Below, piece by piece: positions 12,190 to 23,280 of a DNA stretch of 64,000 bases. Each line of letters opens with the position of its first letter. Positions within the stretch are counted from its first letter, which is position 1. The notes below the pieces were generated by a model. It was not told the DNA's origin. It saw only the letters and a program-made list of their open reading frames with translations, and did no database searches. The translations under genes were made by a program, and so were the position numbers. This DNA comes from Eumeta japonica. Its lineage: Eukaryota > Arthropoda > Insecta > Lepidoptera > Psychidae. The stretch is taken from assembly GCA_005406025.1 (NCBI GenBank), contig BGZK01000075.1, positions 682,001 through 746,000 on the forward strand, given 5' to 3'.

Positions 12190-12300
12190 GTAATTTGACT
12201 TACGTTAAAATGTCATTGGTCAATTCGACCGTGATCGGGATCGAACCCAGGACCTCGTGTCCGAAGAGACCAGTGGTCTCACTGCCACTCACGTAGCAAT
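12190..12300 (-). mobile_element. tRNA-derived SINE fragment
   Basis: The minus strand reads ACGTGAGTGGCAGTGAGACC then GGTCCTGGGTTCGATCCCGA. GGTTCGATCC is a good RNA polymerase III B box and GTGAGTGGCAGTGAGAC a poor A box, so this looks tRNA-like. It differs in sequence from the 7210-7440 copy outside the boxes and may be another SINE family. Boundaries are approximate. Confidence 0.5.
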
Positions 12301-12337
12301 GTAACAAGTGATTATGATGAAGTAAATATCATGTGCA

Positions 12338-12374
12338 TTACATAGATAAAACCGGTCAAGTTTTATCTATGTAA
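12338..12374. repeat. Perfect 15-bp inverted repeat
   Basis: Arms 12338-12352 and 12360-12374 are exact reverse complements (TTACATAGATAAAAC) around a 7-base loop. It lies directly beside the SINE fragment. It may be a remnant foldback element; the stem is too short for a typical microRNA precursor. Confidence 0.7.
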
Positions 12375-14105
12375 GATAATTAATATCGTAATACCCTCCA
12401 ACGTCCTTTTTATTTCAGAGTGAAGAGCTTGGACCTTAGCCCTATACCCTGATCCCGTGCCCGCTTACGGGGAATTTCCGATTCGAATAGTTTGTATATT
12501 TGTCAGTATGTGACAGATATGTTGTAAGTCTATGTACTCACAAATAGAGCGTTCTTGAAATTTACGTTTTTAGCTCCATTTAGGGATTACTGAGTTAGGA
12601 ATTTAACATCAATATTATTGTTATTATTGTGATTGAGAACGCAAGGCCATTCGTAAATACACCTTGTGGGTTACTTCAAAATCCGATATTAAATATTACT
12701 AAATTCTGAAATAAAACGAAACCTACCCTCGCGTCTGGTATTTAAATAAACAAATAAAAGAAAGTATTTTTCTTTTAATTTAGCAAGTCTTGACTCCTAT
12801 TTAATATTTTGTTCTAAACGTGATGGTGCTTTCAACATGTGAACGAATTTATACTTACTCAAAGGACTCACAATTTAAACGCAAACATATGGCGATCCTA
12901 CGACCCGGACTTAGTCGAAATCGATTTTGTTTACGATCGTCAGCGAACGGTCGGAGCTGTTAAAGCTGTAAAAACGGTAGGTTTGATTTTTTTTCTCACA
13001 TTAATAAATTGCGCTACAAATCGTTCACGGGAGCTTTTGTTGCGATCAACAAGGACGGCTTTTCATGTGTTACTATGTTACCTAAATAAGGTTACGATAA
13101 TTTTTTTTAATGTCGTTTTTATTATTTAAATTTGGCGATTTGTTTTGGTTTTTCATCTGTATACATGTTTAAGATTTCAATTAGTCTAATGAATAATTAT
13201 TCTTACGGCTGTTTATTACATATTATTCAGTGTTAAATGATTATCTTAAAAAATTAAGTTATCGAGAGTCATCTAATAGTGCTAAAACTTTAAAAGCTCT
13301 GTCTTTTATTTTCGACAGATTTTATAAGCTTAATAAGATTATATAACCTTTTTTTGCTATTCAATTTCCTCCAATTTGCATTCGCAGCAAAAGCATTCAA
13401 AACGAATAATAAACGATGAAGTTATGAGCGGACACACATTTATAATTTCCAATCAAGACTTCTCCTTTAATAAGTCGTTAAAAACTATCTATGTTTTAAA
13501 CATCTCAAATTTTATGAATTTTTCTCTGAAAACAATTGCTACCAATTACGATACTCTAATACGGTACGGTAATATAAATATATATATTACGGTAGTAAAG
13601 TCTTACTTACGTAGTTAAGCATTAATATATTTAATGGTTCTTAGTATTTTGTTTTACTCTTGTAGTTGACAAATTGAGTAAAACAAAAACTAAACGTACC
13701 ATAATTGAGGAATATTCTTAGGAAAAAAAACCGCAAATTGCTTTGACAATAACCCTGATGGTACAAATAGTATGACATCACTGAAAATCTAATATGGCTG
13801 AGTAAAGCAATTGAAATAAAAAAAAAAAACAAAAATTGGGCAATATTTCTACATAAAGAGTTTTATCTCGCTTGTTGCCTCCTGTTGCCAAGTATATTTA
13901 TGCGTGTCGCACTGGATTGAGCAACTTATTACCTATATGTAACTGTGATGTATTTAAGGTAATAAAATTGTAATCTTGAACTACCTTTAGGTGGCAAGTT
14001 GTAAATTACAATTTTGTCGTCATTGTCCACTCAAGTACAATACTTAAATTTAAATCTCTATGGTCACACTTACAGCAAATGAAAATATTGCCTAACTAGT
14101 TTTCC
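12375..14105. other. AT-rich non-coding stretch
   Basis: Open frames such as 12839-13129 plus and 13641-13832 minus are low-complexity and match nothing recognised. No repeats identified. Confidence 0.55.
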
Positions 14106-14350
14106 GTCTGCGGTTTCGCCCGCGTGGACATAGGATATGTTTTTATACCTTTTATATGGAAAAATTTTACTGTCTTTTCCACTTTCAATTCTGGATCCGG
14201 TAGTGTTCTTGATTTCGAGTCCGGTCACGCTCTTAATTTTAATCACAATCTGACGCTCGGTTTCGACCCCGGCCCGGTTATCAATTTTAATCTCTGTCCT
14301 AGTTCTTGATTCTACTCCGCATCCCGCTTTCATTCCAATAACGGTCACGG
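14106..14350 (+). repeat. Hexamer element with head
   Basis: Head 14106-14133 reads TCTGCGGTTTCGCCCGCGTGG. The degenerate RATYYC array covers about 14170-14345, one of the cleanest in the window. Both strands stay open through the array (14124-14309 plus, 14070-14363 minus) because six-base words keep the reading frame. The translations show residues alternating by word and are a by-product of the array, not evidence of a protein. No AGACAGAC tail follows. Confidence 0.6.
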
Positions 14351-14964
14351 GTCCAATCTGCACGAAACATGGAAAAATACTAGTATCAAAATAAAATATA
14401 AGCTATATTACTTAGCTATATATTTTATTTATAGTAGATTTTTTTTCCTTACCATCGAAACCGAAGTACGTACATTAAGATAGGCACTTGTAAAAATAAC
14501 GAATTTTTGTTTAATATTCATTTGATTATTTAAAACTCAACGCTTTAAAAAGATTTTTTGTAAACCTATTCACAATGCAGCACGTGATGAAAATATTTTT
14601 TTTTCGTGATCACTCATGCTGTATATGACATGTGATGATGATGTTAAGCTAGACTCCTAGGTTTCCTATTCCATACCGAAATAGTAACGTTAATAGATTC
14701 TATTAGGAATTAGGACTATTAATGTTGATAGCATATTGGTCATTGAATATAATTGTCGTAAAATATTATTATTGTATGTATTATATATGCTATATTAGAT
14801 TGTGATAATTTATGAGCATTGATATTTTTCGTATTATTTGATGTTCATTCATTATGAAAAAAAAAATCAGGAAAACTAGAAGATTTAAAAATTACTTTTA
14901 GGTGCTTTTTCATATTCATTTCTCTTAGTGCCTTTTCCACCGTCTACTTTTGACGACTCATAAC
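14351..14964. other. AT-rich non-coding stretch
   Basis: Nothing recognised. Confidence 0.55.
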
Positions 14965-15078
14965 AAGAAGTCATTTAAAAAAAAAAATTTGCGATTCATA
15001 TCTTCTTTTTGTCGGGTTTTAGCGCGAATAACTGTTAAAAGGAGGACGTGGAATGCAAAATTAATTTTAACGTGGCTT
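14965..15078. mobile_element. Foldback MITE, copy B
   Basis: The centre reads GGGTTTTAGCGCGAATAA, followed by CTGTTAAAAGGAGGACGTGG. The left arm (about 14965-15018) is a diverged reverse complement of the right arm (about 15036-15078). The right arm is nearly identical to the matching arm of copy A at 6389-6445. Outer ends have decayed, so the length given is the recognisable core only. Confidence 0.6.
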
Positions 15079-15665
15079 TTTCCAATTGCCAAAAAATAAT
15101 TGCCAATTTATAAGAAGACGGTTGACTAAGCTTTAAATTTAAAAATTACTAAATCTTTGAAATGAACTGATAGCGATTCCGACGATTGGATTACTTATAC
15201 CGACTTCGCGCAAAATGACGGCTGAACGCTACATCGCCACGAAGACACGGCGTTGAGCGCACAAAATCATTATTTGCCTAATTCAAACAAACAAACAGAC
15301 AGACGGGCGGTCATTACGGCACACAATGGCGACAAGGGCCGACAATGAGGGAACGTCGCCTGCGCACGTCTTTGTTTATTTCCGAAAACCATTAAATATT
15401 ATTGGCCCGCCTGGCTCTCGCACGGAGCGGTACATTTTTTCCTCTGACGTACCGAGAATTCGCAGTTTTGTTTTGTGTATCTTTAAAAATACACAGGTGA
15501 AAACCGACAATACAAGTGTATTGATTTATGTGTGCGAGTAATAATTGACTTTTTGTTTTGCGTCAGTCAGCACTCATTATAAGTCTCGAAATAAGTAAAT
15601 TTACGCATCTACTTATAATCGTGAATTTCTTAAGACCGTTTATATTGGATTTTGCTATTCCGCTG
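15079..15665. other. Non-coding stretch with short AGACAGAC run
   Basis: A short (CAAA)n/ACAGACAGACGGGCGG run lies at 15285-15310 and could be the tail of an otherwise unrecognised repeat. The 71-codon open frame from 15326 is not recognisable. Confidence 0.5.
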
Positions 15666-16050
15666 CGACATAGTATTTAATCGATCCCATCTCGAACCAA
15701 ACTCGATGTCATTTCTACTGTCGATCTCGTTTCCAGTATGGATTACAATCACAAAACCGTCTTCAATTCCGATTTCCAGGTCAAATCCGTTACCGGTAAC
15801 CATAAATTTTTAGAGTACCAATGGAAATTTTCGAAGTTAACTTTAAACGTGTCTCGTGTTCATCTCTGTATTAAAAGTAACATGTAAATATTACACAAAA
15901 TATTATAAGAATTAGTTGAACCAGCGGTTGAACTGTAAAGCCGAACAATAGTTAAACCACATAAACCGTCTCGCTCCTGCACTTTACCTCAATCCCGGTT
16001 TTGATCGCGATTACAATTCCTGATCGATGTTCATCTTGACCTTCTTTTTT
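15666..16050 (+). repeat. Two short hexamer arrays
   Basis: Degenerate RATYYC words run from about 15680 to 15800 (GATCCC, GATCTC, AATTCC, GATTTC) and again from about 15985 to 16045 (AATCCC, GATCGC, AATTCC). About 170 bp of AT-rich sequence separates them. No clear head or tail is visible, so these look like internal remnants. Confidence 0.5.
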
Positions 16051-16729
16051 TACATTGCCTCTACTAACAAGCGACGGGTTTAAAAAAAAAAAAAGCAAGA
16101 AATTTGTTCTGTATTCACACCATTGAAGACACGGATGTGAAAAGCTTGTGTATACTAAATCTTGATCAGATAAATTATATATATATATATAGATCCTTAA
16201 AAAACCGAAGCAGTGTGAATAAGATTTGCACCCTGAGGGTTCTATACGAAATAATCAAGTACGTAAGTAGAGATTTCATCCATCAGGTCTATACCGATAT
16301 TAGCACAATTTTTTGAATTGTGAAAATATCTGATTTTTTTAATCTAAGTTTTCGTAGCGGGAAGTTATAAAGGTCTGAATTATGGTGCATATTTTTTTTT
16401 GTGCTTACAAACTTACACTTTCAACATCTTTTCGTGTGATATAAGAACAAATTAACGATTTTCATATGTTTTCCTCTATTTGTACTGTGAGACCTTTCCC
16501 TTGTTAAATTTTATGATTCTAGGTCAGTAGGGACCTAGGTTTTGGTTTTCGTTTTGATTTACTTGTATGTTTCAAAATATAAGGCATAAATAGCCGTATT
16601 TTGGGTGTATTTTTTATTACGTTGACTCACAACATTGAATTTTTTTACAGCTTCAAAGGATCCTGTAGCTAAGTGGTGAATTTAATTTCAACTTTATACC
16701 TCTACGCATCTCCAAGAAGAAGTGTCTTG
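16051..16729. other. AT-rich non-coding stretch
   Basis: Nothing recognised apart from a short (TA)n run near 16177-16190. Confidence 0.55.
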
Positions 16730-16791
16730 AGGTACAGATGGATAGACGGAAAGGAAGTGATACTATAAGGGTTTCTTTTTTTTTGTACGAA
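16730..16791 (+). repeat. Repeat tail of GACGG...TATAAGGGTT type
   Basis: The sequence ACAGATGGATAGACGG, then GTGATACTATAAGGGTTTC and a T run with GTACGA, matches the order of a dispersed insect repeat tail. The 44165-44315 copy shows the same tail in better condition. It marks the 3' end of an old interspersed repeat whose body I cannot identify. Confidence 0.4.
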
Positions 16792-18175
16792 ATCGAAAAT
16801 CTGTATCAAATAGGAATCAGACCAAACAGGTTCTCTAATTATAAGCGTATGAACAGTTAGAGAAACATTGTGTTTTTAATACATGAGGATAGGTATAGTA
16901 TATAAATGCAATCTTCATGTAAACCTCGATTGTGCATATTTTGCATTACTTTGCTAAATTTTCTTGATTCCTTGCAATATTACACTAGATTACCCCAGAG
17001 GTCCTCTTATTGAGAATGAAACATAAATGGTCATTGGTGTTTATTTTTAAATTTATAAACGAATGGATTATGTAAGTTTATAAAAATAAGTCTGTAAATT
17101 TAATTGAAAATCTAAAAACGATCTGTCGCTATACCTAATTTGACGCATTAATGCCCTGAGCTTCTTGTGTTACTGTCACTTATTCTATTATTTCCTATTA
17201 TTTTGCGTGGTCACATTTTGTGTAATTAATCATTAGTAATTTCGTGTACTTGTGATGAAGTAATCAGGCAGTTAAAGTTAATCACCGTCTTATCGATTTG
17301 TTTAGCTATCAGTAACTCCCGATTATCAGCTTTCAACGCAAACGTATCCTATGCCACGTCGCTATCAGCTTCGGCATTCCGCATATTAATATCAATCACA
17401 TGATAATACACTTCTCTTCGCTTTTCTGAAAAAAAATGTTGGCGATTAAAATAGCGCAAATTAGATACGATGAACGGATGCATTAGTACCGGTCTTTTTC
17501 CTTTGCACTCAAAGTGCCTATCCTCGCGAAGAATATATCAAAAAAATCAACAAGGGCGGGAACTTAATGTACAAAAATGAAACTGACTTCGTTTTCTATA
17601 CAAGTCCCCGAATTGCACAGTACACCTTCGCGCTGTTTGTTTCTTTGTTAGATTACGTAAAAATGGGCCTCAAAAATTAACGGCTGATGGTTTTACGAGG
17701 GTCGCGTGGCCCCAGCGTTTGGGACAATAAGCAAAATTGTACGGAACTAAACGAAAAACAGGTTTTGCTTCTTCAAGGACGGGATAATGTCGCAGAGCCG
17801 CAGTAACGACATGTCTGTGAGTGCCATTTTGCTAAATATCACGGAAACGTTAAGCTACGAAGTGATTTTTTTACTCTTTACTTATGTTTTGTTTGTGTGA
17901 TGAGAATATATCTTTATATTATTTTAGATAAATACCTTTGATTCTATTCTATTTATAATGAAAATTTATTATAAAATAAAATGTTTTCATAAACAAAAAT
18001 AAAAAGCAAAATAGATATTTCTACTTCAACAGCATCTATTGTGTATAACAAATGACTTCAATCAGTTCTATTTTGGTTATAGAAGCTTTGTAAGCCAAAA
18101 GCATTTAATATTTTTAATTTGATTTACATGTTTTCGGCTATTTTGAGGGAGAATGGTAGGACAAACGTTGTTTAA
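16792..18175. other. AT-rich non-coding stretch
   Basis: No gene or repeat recognised. A GC-richer patch lies around 17690-17780. Confidence 0.55.
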
Positions 18176-18198
18176 AAATATATAGGGATGTAAGTAGT

Positions 18199-18284
<86 letters not shown>

Positions 18285-18299
18285 ACTACTACATCTATA

Positions 18300-18343
<44 letters not shown>
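18176..18343. repeat. Long (TA)n microsatellite inside a palindrome
   Basis: Arms around 18187-18208 (GATGTAAGTAGTCACACACA) and 18278-18295 (TGTGTGTGACTACTACATC) are near-perfect reverse complements flanking an uninterrupted TA run. A second TA run follows to 18343. The whole block is self-complementary and could extrude as a cruciform. Run length in the assembly may not equal the biological length. Confidence 0.8.
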
Positions 18344-18344
<1 letters not shown>

Positions 18345-18589
18345 AGGACAACTTGTTCATCCTTACTAGAATAACAAGAAGAATTAATTCACAAAAGAAC
18401 AAATTAGTTTAACGATCGGGCGTCGAATTCAAATTCACCGGAATTTTTAAGGATCTGGGGCTTATCCTCTACCAGCTTAAAACAAATTATAAGACGTTCC
18501 CGGTAATATTTTAAAACAATCTAAGAACTAGAATTGGAAATCGGTCTTCGCGTTATTCTACGTTGCTAAAACAATTATCGAGTGCTGTC

Positions 18590-18911
18590 CTAACAGAACT
18601 GGATTAAAGTGGGTAGCCGACGGTATTTTACGTGTTTTGGACATGACCAAGTTTACCGCGCGACGCACGCAGGCCAGCCGTCGCGGCCCCGTTTTAATTC
18701 TCACGGACCAACATCTAGACACGTTTACCGAGCAAATAGATTATATTACGGTGTAAGTAATTTCACATCACACGACAGGTTTAGAGATATCGGTCGTGCG
18801 AATTTATCGATAATGACTAGCGCGTGGCAGCGGCTCCGCCCGCCCGGCGCACGGATCTACGGGCGGACACGCCCACACTTAAGGATCGCAATCGACTACG
18901 GTATTTTCTAA
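18590..18911. promoter_or_regulatory. GC-rich island, candidate regulatory DNA
   Basis: GC-rich patches at 18650-18700 and 18820-18880 stand out after the (TA)n block. The 100-codon plus-strand frame (18609-18911) is rich in arginine and histidine and has no recognised domain. Regulatory or untranslated function is only a possibility. Confidence 0.2.
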
Positions 18912-18954
18912 TGGTGTATGCGGTAGTGAAGTTCAAGGTACCTGTAAAGGAATT

Positions 18955-19060
18955 GCTATGTCTTGTACGTTATCTAATAGAGTAGTCATAATAGGGTATG
19001 TCATGAGAGTATGTCTAAAGGGTATACCTAATAGGGTATGTCTAGTAGGATATTCATGAG
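18955..19060. repeat. Degenerate short tandem repeat
   Basis: Four to five imperfect units built on TAATAGGGTATGTC follow one another. At 19363-19398 an 18-bp sequence ending GTTTAGAAATATATTG is also duplicated. Confidence 0.6.
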
Positions 19061-19435
19061 TATATAATATGTAGCAAATCAATTGCTTGTTAACTAATGC
19101 AATGTTTAAAGAGATAACAATTAGCGCTAAAGTTTTTTTTTTGTTCATTTGATGTCTTGTACGAAGACAAAAAAATTAAAATAGTCACAACGCTCTTATT
19201 GAGTTTATTTCGTATTTGCCATCGAAACTCAGAAAAAATTAAAATTATCTCGAAAAAAAACCTTACGATTTTAGTCTCAAAAAATATGCATCGAACCGAT
19301 ACTAAATAAGGTTCTATTTTATTGATAAGGTACAAAAATAAGACTTGTATTAACCAATTGTTTAGAAATATATTGACCTTGTTTAGAAATATATTGCTTG
19401 AAGTGTAAATGAGAATTAATCTAGTCTTAGTAAGT

Positions 19436-19483
19436 CCTACTAATAGGAATTACTGATAGATATCAGTAATTCCTATTAGTAGG
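19436..19483. repeat. Perfect 48-bp palindrome
   Basis: Arms 19436-19458 and 19461-19483 are exact 23-bp reverse complements separated by GA. The arm starts CCTACTAATAGG. A structure this perfect is likely recent or maintained. It could be the core of a short foldback element; no target duplication was resolved. Confidence 0.85.
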
Positions 19484-19750
19484 GTATTACATGGATACCT
19501 AAACAATAACAGCGGAACTAGTAAGAACACCACTCGCTAGTGTGGGAAGCGCGGGCGTTATCTCTCGACTGGATCACGCGCGTCAGTCCGGACAGCGGAT
19601 AAGTACGGCGACAAACAAACTCCACGCAATCGTGTTTACTTGAAGTCGATAGCGGTAGCGACTTTTTAGAAAAAAAAACAACATTAATAATTGCCGGAAC
19701 TTGTAAGGAAATAAGTATGTTGAGAACACGAGGAAATGTTTTTCGTTGAT

Positions 19751-19849
19751 ACGGTAAATATGGGTATTCTTTATTAAAAAAAAAATGGATTACGAAATTA
19801 ATATTGTGCAATTTATAAATTTAGATTGATTATATCCCATATTTACCGT
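19751..19849. repeat. 99-bp unit with 14-bp inverted ends
   Basis: ACGGTAAATATGGG at 19751-19764 and its exact reverse complement at 19836-19849 bracket 71 bp of AT-rich sequence. The layout is MITE-like but no second copy was seen in this window. Confidence 0.55.
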
Positions 19850-19959
19850 TTATATAGATTAGACAGACGTGGGAAATATGGTTAATAATGTAGCTCTTTA
19901 TAGAAAAAAACCCATGCATTACTTTACCTTGACTAAAGGACTAAAAGAAGGAGATTTTT

Positions 19960-20240
19960 TATGGTATTTTCGAGAGGCAAACGAGTTTGCGAGTCACACA
20001 GAGGGTAGGTGGTCATCGCCGACCATGGACACTCGCAACCCCAAAGGAGTCACCATCGCGTTGCCAAGTTCTTGGGTAGAAATGGGATATCTGCTGAAGG
20101 GGGATCGATGGAGGGGGGTGGGCCACCGGACCTCCCACTCACTGGACGAAATACAACAGAGGAAGCTGTTACTTCACGTCAGTAATCTGTGAGAGGGTTG
20201 TATCTCACGGGTCGAGCCGGTGCGTTTTCGTTCTCTAGCC
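19960..20240 (+). mobile_element. Retrotransposon-derived fragment
   Basis: The sequence GTAGGTGGTCATCGCCGACC, then ATGGACACTCGCAAC and GCGTTGCC, matches the order of a repeat I recall from lepidopteran LINE copies. The plus-strand frame 19869-20192 runs through it but has no recognised domain. Downstream to 20240 the sequence stays GC-richer than its surroundings. Family assignment is uncertain. Confidence 0.4.
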
Positions 20241-20587
20241 AAATTGACCACTGCATAGCTGTACCGCTAAAAATTCATAAGTAGCAGATTGTATACGTAT
20301 ATCATAGTTTTTAATAAAAAGCCATAACATTAAATAATTTTAACAACATCTAATATGGCGTATGTATATATCCATAGAGAAAGCATTTAAGGTGTAGATA
20401 CTACTTAACGCTATAATAAAAATTCATAATAATTCAAATAAATATATAGCCTCTCGACAACCTCAGTAGGTGTCAGACCGCTTATTGTATTTTCCTTTTC
20501 TATCCCCAAATTGCTGTTATTATTGTTTACTAGTCTAAAGTTATGGAATTGCGTCTGTAAGGGGGGTTGTCATAATATTTTTATAAG

Positions 20588-20658
20588 GGTTGCTAGTGGT
20601 AACCTTTAAAATACATATTAATAAAATTTTCAATTTAATATGAAGGTTACTAGTAACC
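20588..20658. repeat. Small inverted repeat
   Basis: GGTTGCTAGTGGTAACCTT at 20588-20606 and AAGGTTACTAGTAACC at 20643-20658 are near reverse complements around an AT-rich loop. It is a short hairpin or a MITE remnant. Confidence 0.55.
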
Positions 20659-21012
20659 ACAAAAAATATTAATTAAAATTTCGGCTTATAATAAAAATAA
20701 GTAAATCAATAATTATACAACTTTTTTAATTACATCTTCCGTGTATTTTTTTTTTGCGTAGAGATAATATTACGTTTTAATTTTGAATTAGTGAAGGTTT
20801 TATTTAAAATTAAAAAAATAATACGTGTACTAAAATCAATAGACACGTATCTATGTTTCAAAATAACATTTATGACAATGTTATTTTTGCATTTACAAAC
20901 TTTTATTATTGATATTAAATAGTAATTAATCAGAATAATAGTAAATAATTCAAACAGTAAACAGGTCTTACCAAAACTTATAGTACAACTTTTATAGATC
21001 AATGACTACAAC

Positions 21013-21160
21013 GCACGAAACTCTGCCGCTTTGAAGCTAGTCATTAGAGCGTCGCAATGGCGTAAAATAGACATGCGGGGGAGAAGCAGCTAGGGTGGGG
21101 TAGCGTTAAACCTGCGTATGGCATCATTTGCAGGAAATTCCGAGCGGCAGAGTTTCGTGC
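21013..21160. mobile_element. MITE with perfect 18-bp terminal repeats, copy 1
   Basis: GCACGAAACTCTGCCGCT at 21013-21030 is exactly the reverse complement of 21143-21160. The interior contains GCGTCGCAATGGCGTAAAAT and GCGGGGGAGAAG, also found in the same order at 46099-46242. The two copies establish a mobile family of about 145-150 bp with no coding capacity. Outside the perfect ends the left flank CAAC is shared by both copies, so the true termini may lie a few bases further out. The target duplication is not resolved, so the superfamily is open. Confidence 0.8.
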
Positions 21161-21670
21161 ATCGGACTGTACTCAGAACTAAGATCTGTGACTCTAACCA
21201 GGTAACTGTATTGTACTCGCATATGAAGCTGCCGATTATTTTAAGACAGCAATTAAAAAAAGTGACATAGTGTTGTTAAATGTCATTAAACATTATATTC
21301 GATGCGATGTGGCAACTTTCTCGGTATTGTAATAATTTTAGTGAGACTTTCTAAAATGTTTTTTGTAGAATTTATTTTAATCTGTAAGTATAGGTGATCT
21401 AGTAAAATTTACAGAATAATTTAGAAAGATCTTTAAGATTTGTAAGATACACAAATTAAACGGTTTGTTGTTATTATAACTGATATCTATACAAAAATTC
21501 AAAATTATTATGAATTCACTATTTTTTTTTTGTAAAACAATACAATGAAGATATTTCGAAGATCAAAGTAATGTATATTCTAAAAAGAACTAAAAGTTTG
21601 ACATTTTTTGAAATTAAGGAGGTAAATTCCATTTTGCCCTTCTAATTATTAAAAAAAAATAATTAAAAAA

Positions 21671-22108
21671 TCATTTTAATCGATTAAATTTAATTAAATC
21701 TAGCAATTTCATAAAACTCATATATATTTTACGAGATTCACCTTCAAAACTTGCCTCGAAATCGCGACCAACACGACGTTTATGTGCCCGAATAAATAAA
21801 TTAAGAAAGTAATGTTCGTTAGGTATAAGGAAAAGCCTGCTCACGAATCTAATCACGACCGATGATATTATAAGTCGGCTTTTAAGAAATCGATTCATGC
21901 ATGCGACATACCTAGATGAAAGCGGCACCGTACCGGTGATAACATCTATGACACACGGCTGGAAGTAAATTTCCTTATAGATATAAACGGGTGCATTGTT
22001 CCCGAGGATACGGTAGTCACGTACCGAATGAATCAACTGTTTGTCACTGCGATTAAAAAAAAAAACTGGAAATCGTACCATAGTGATTGTCATCGTTCGG
22101 TTACTCAT
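21671..22108 (-). CDS. Unrecognised 145-codon open frame
   Basis: This is the longest uninterrupted frame outside the transposons, opposite-strand only, starting with ATG at 22108. I recognise no domain, signal peptide or repeat in it. It has a run of aliphatic residues in the middle and a basic, charged stretch near the C-terminus. No splice sites or promoter tie it to a gene. It may well be a chance frame, or an old exon; I list it so that it can be tested. Confidence 0.12.
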   Translation of the reverse strand: MSNRTMTITMVRFPVFFFNRSDKQLIHSVRDYRILGNNAPVYIYKEIYFQPCVIDVITGTVPLSSRYVACMNRFLKSRLIISSVVIRFVSRLFLIPNEHYFLNLFIRAHKRRVGRDFEASFEGESRKIYMSFMKLLDLIKFNRLK

Positions 22109-22254
22109 AAATTATAAGGTATCTGAGCGAGAGCCGATGACGTATTGTAATTTTTGTTTAGAGGCCGTATTGTCGATAAGATCATTAGAGCGTAGGCAGA
22201 AGGTTGCTATTTGATTTTTTTTTTTTGACGTGACAACGTCTTAAATTAGGTTGC

Positions 22255-22400
22255 GGCTGGGAGTCACTTATGAAAAATGTAACGCTCGGTAACGTAACGA
22301 TGAGTCACCGAACGAGAGAGGCCCGCCGAATGCCTTGCGTCTCTCTCCCACTCAACTATGATCGGTCTGCCGCACTAGAGAATTAGTGCATAGCTTGCAA
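22255..22400. other. GC-rich patch of unknown origin
   Basis: The stretch contains TAACGCTCGGTAACGTAACG and GAGAGAGGCCCGCCG and is clearly more GC-rich than its flanks. It could be a repeat or a regulatory patch. I found no second copy in the window. Confidence 0.3.
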
Positions 22401-22495
22401 ATGTATTGCAAGTTATTGTATGTATATTTGTATATAAATACGTATGTATGTGTAAGGTAAAAATAAAATTTTGTTAATATGAAATTCAGTGCGAG

Positions 22496-22554
22496 ATTCT
22501 TTGTATAAATTAATGTTTTAAATATAATTCTTTGTATAAATAAATGTTTTAAAT
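22496..22554. repeat. 31-bp direct tandem duplication
   Basis: ATTCTTTGTATAAATTAATG and following bases (22496-22526) recur at 22527-22554 with a single change. Simple recent duplication. Confidence 0.75.
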
Positions 22555-22888
22555 TGTTACTATTATTTCATCCTTCTTCCTACTATACGAATGAATATTC
22601 ACATTAAAATGATTTTACCATTCAAAGTCGTTGTCACGTAAAACTTTCGCCCGTATACCGACTTTACAGGCAACCAAATTTTTTAGATTTAGTTTTTTAA
22701 ATAAAACAGAGTCCACTTCACAGCAATAAATGTAAAGAACCTGAAAAGTCATGATTGCTATTGCCCACTTGGCCGCAACTTCTTCGCGGACAACCATGAA
22801 CGGGTACTACTTTGTTAACTCTATACCTTCATGACGTACATTCATTGTTTAGTTATCAAATTATAGCAATTTTTTTTATTAAAATACT

Positions 22889-23280
22889 AGCTTCCGCCTG
22901 CGGCACCACCCCCGTGAACGATTGATTCTTTTATCTTTTAGACCGACATATCGCGCTGTCGAATTGTCGGCGTTAGATCATTGGATCCATCTCGGTTACG
23001 ATCATACTTTCGATTCCGGTTTCGATCACGAGATCCCGGTTCCGCCTTCGATTCGATTCCAATGAAGTTATCTATATCCCACAACCAAGAGGAATCCATA
23101 GTCTTATATCCATAGACCTATTTATACATGTCTATGCTTTTATCGAAAACAACGTGTATTGCTGCAAATTGAAGGTCTTCTTTTAAATTTGTGTAAGTGT
23201 ACTCTGGAAAATGATAATTTTTTTTATTACGGAACGATCTCGCTCACACTCACGCTCTTGATTCCGACCCCGGGCCAATA
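22889..23280 (+). repeat. Hexamer element with head
   Basis: Head 22889-22916 reads TAGCTTCCGCCTGCGGCACC. The RATYYC array runs about 22975-23066 (GATTCC, GATCAC, GATCCC). A second short block at 23235-23280 has GATCTC, GATTCC and GACCCC. The gap between them may be an insertion or decay. No AGACAGAC tail found. Confidence 0.55.

Noticed and set aside
18609..18911. 100-codon plus-strand frame
   Set aside because: Composition-driven frame in a GC-rich island without recognisable domain or splice structure.
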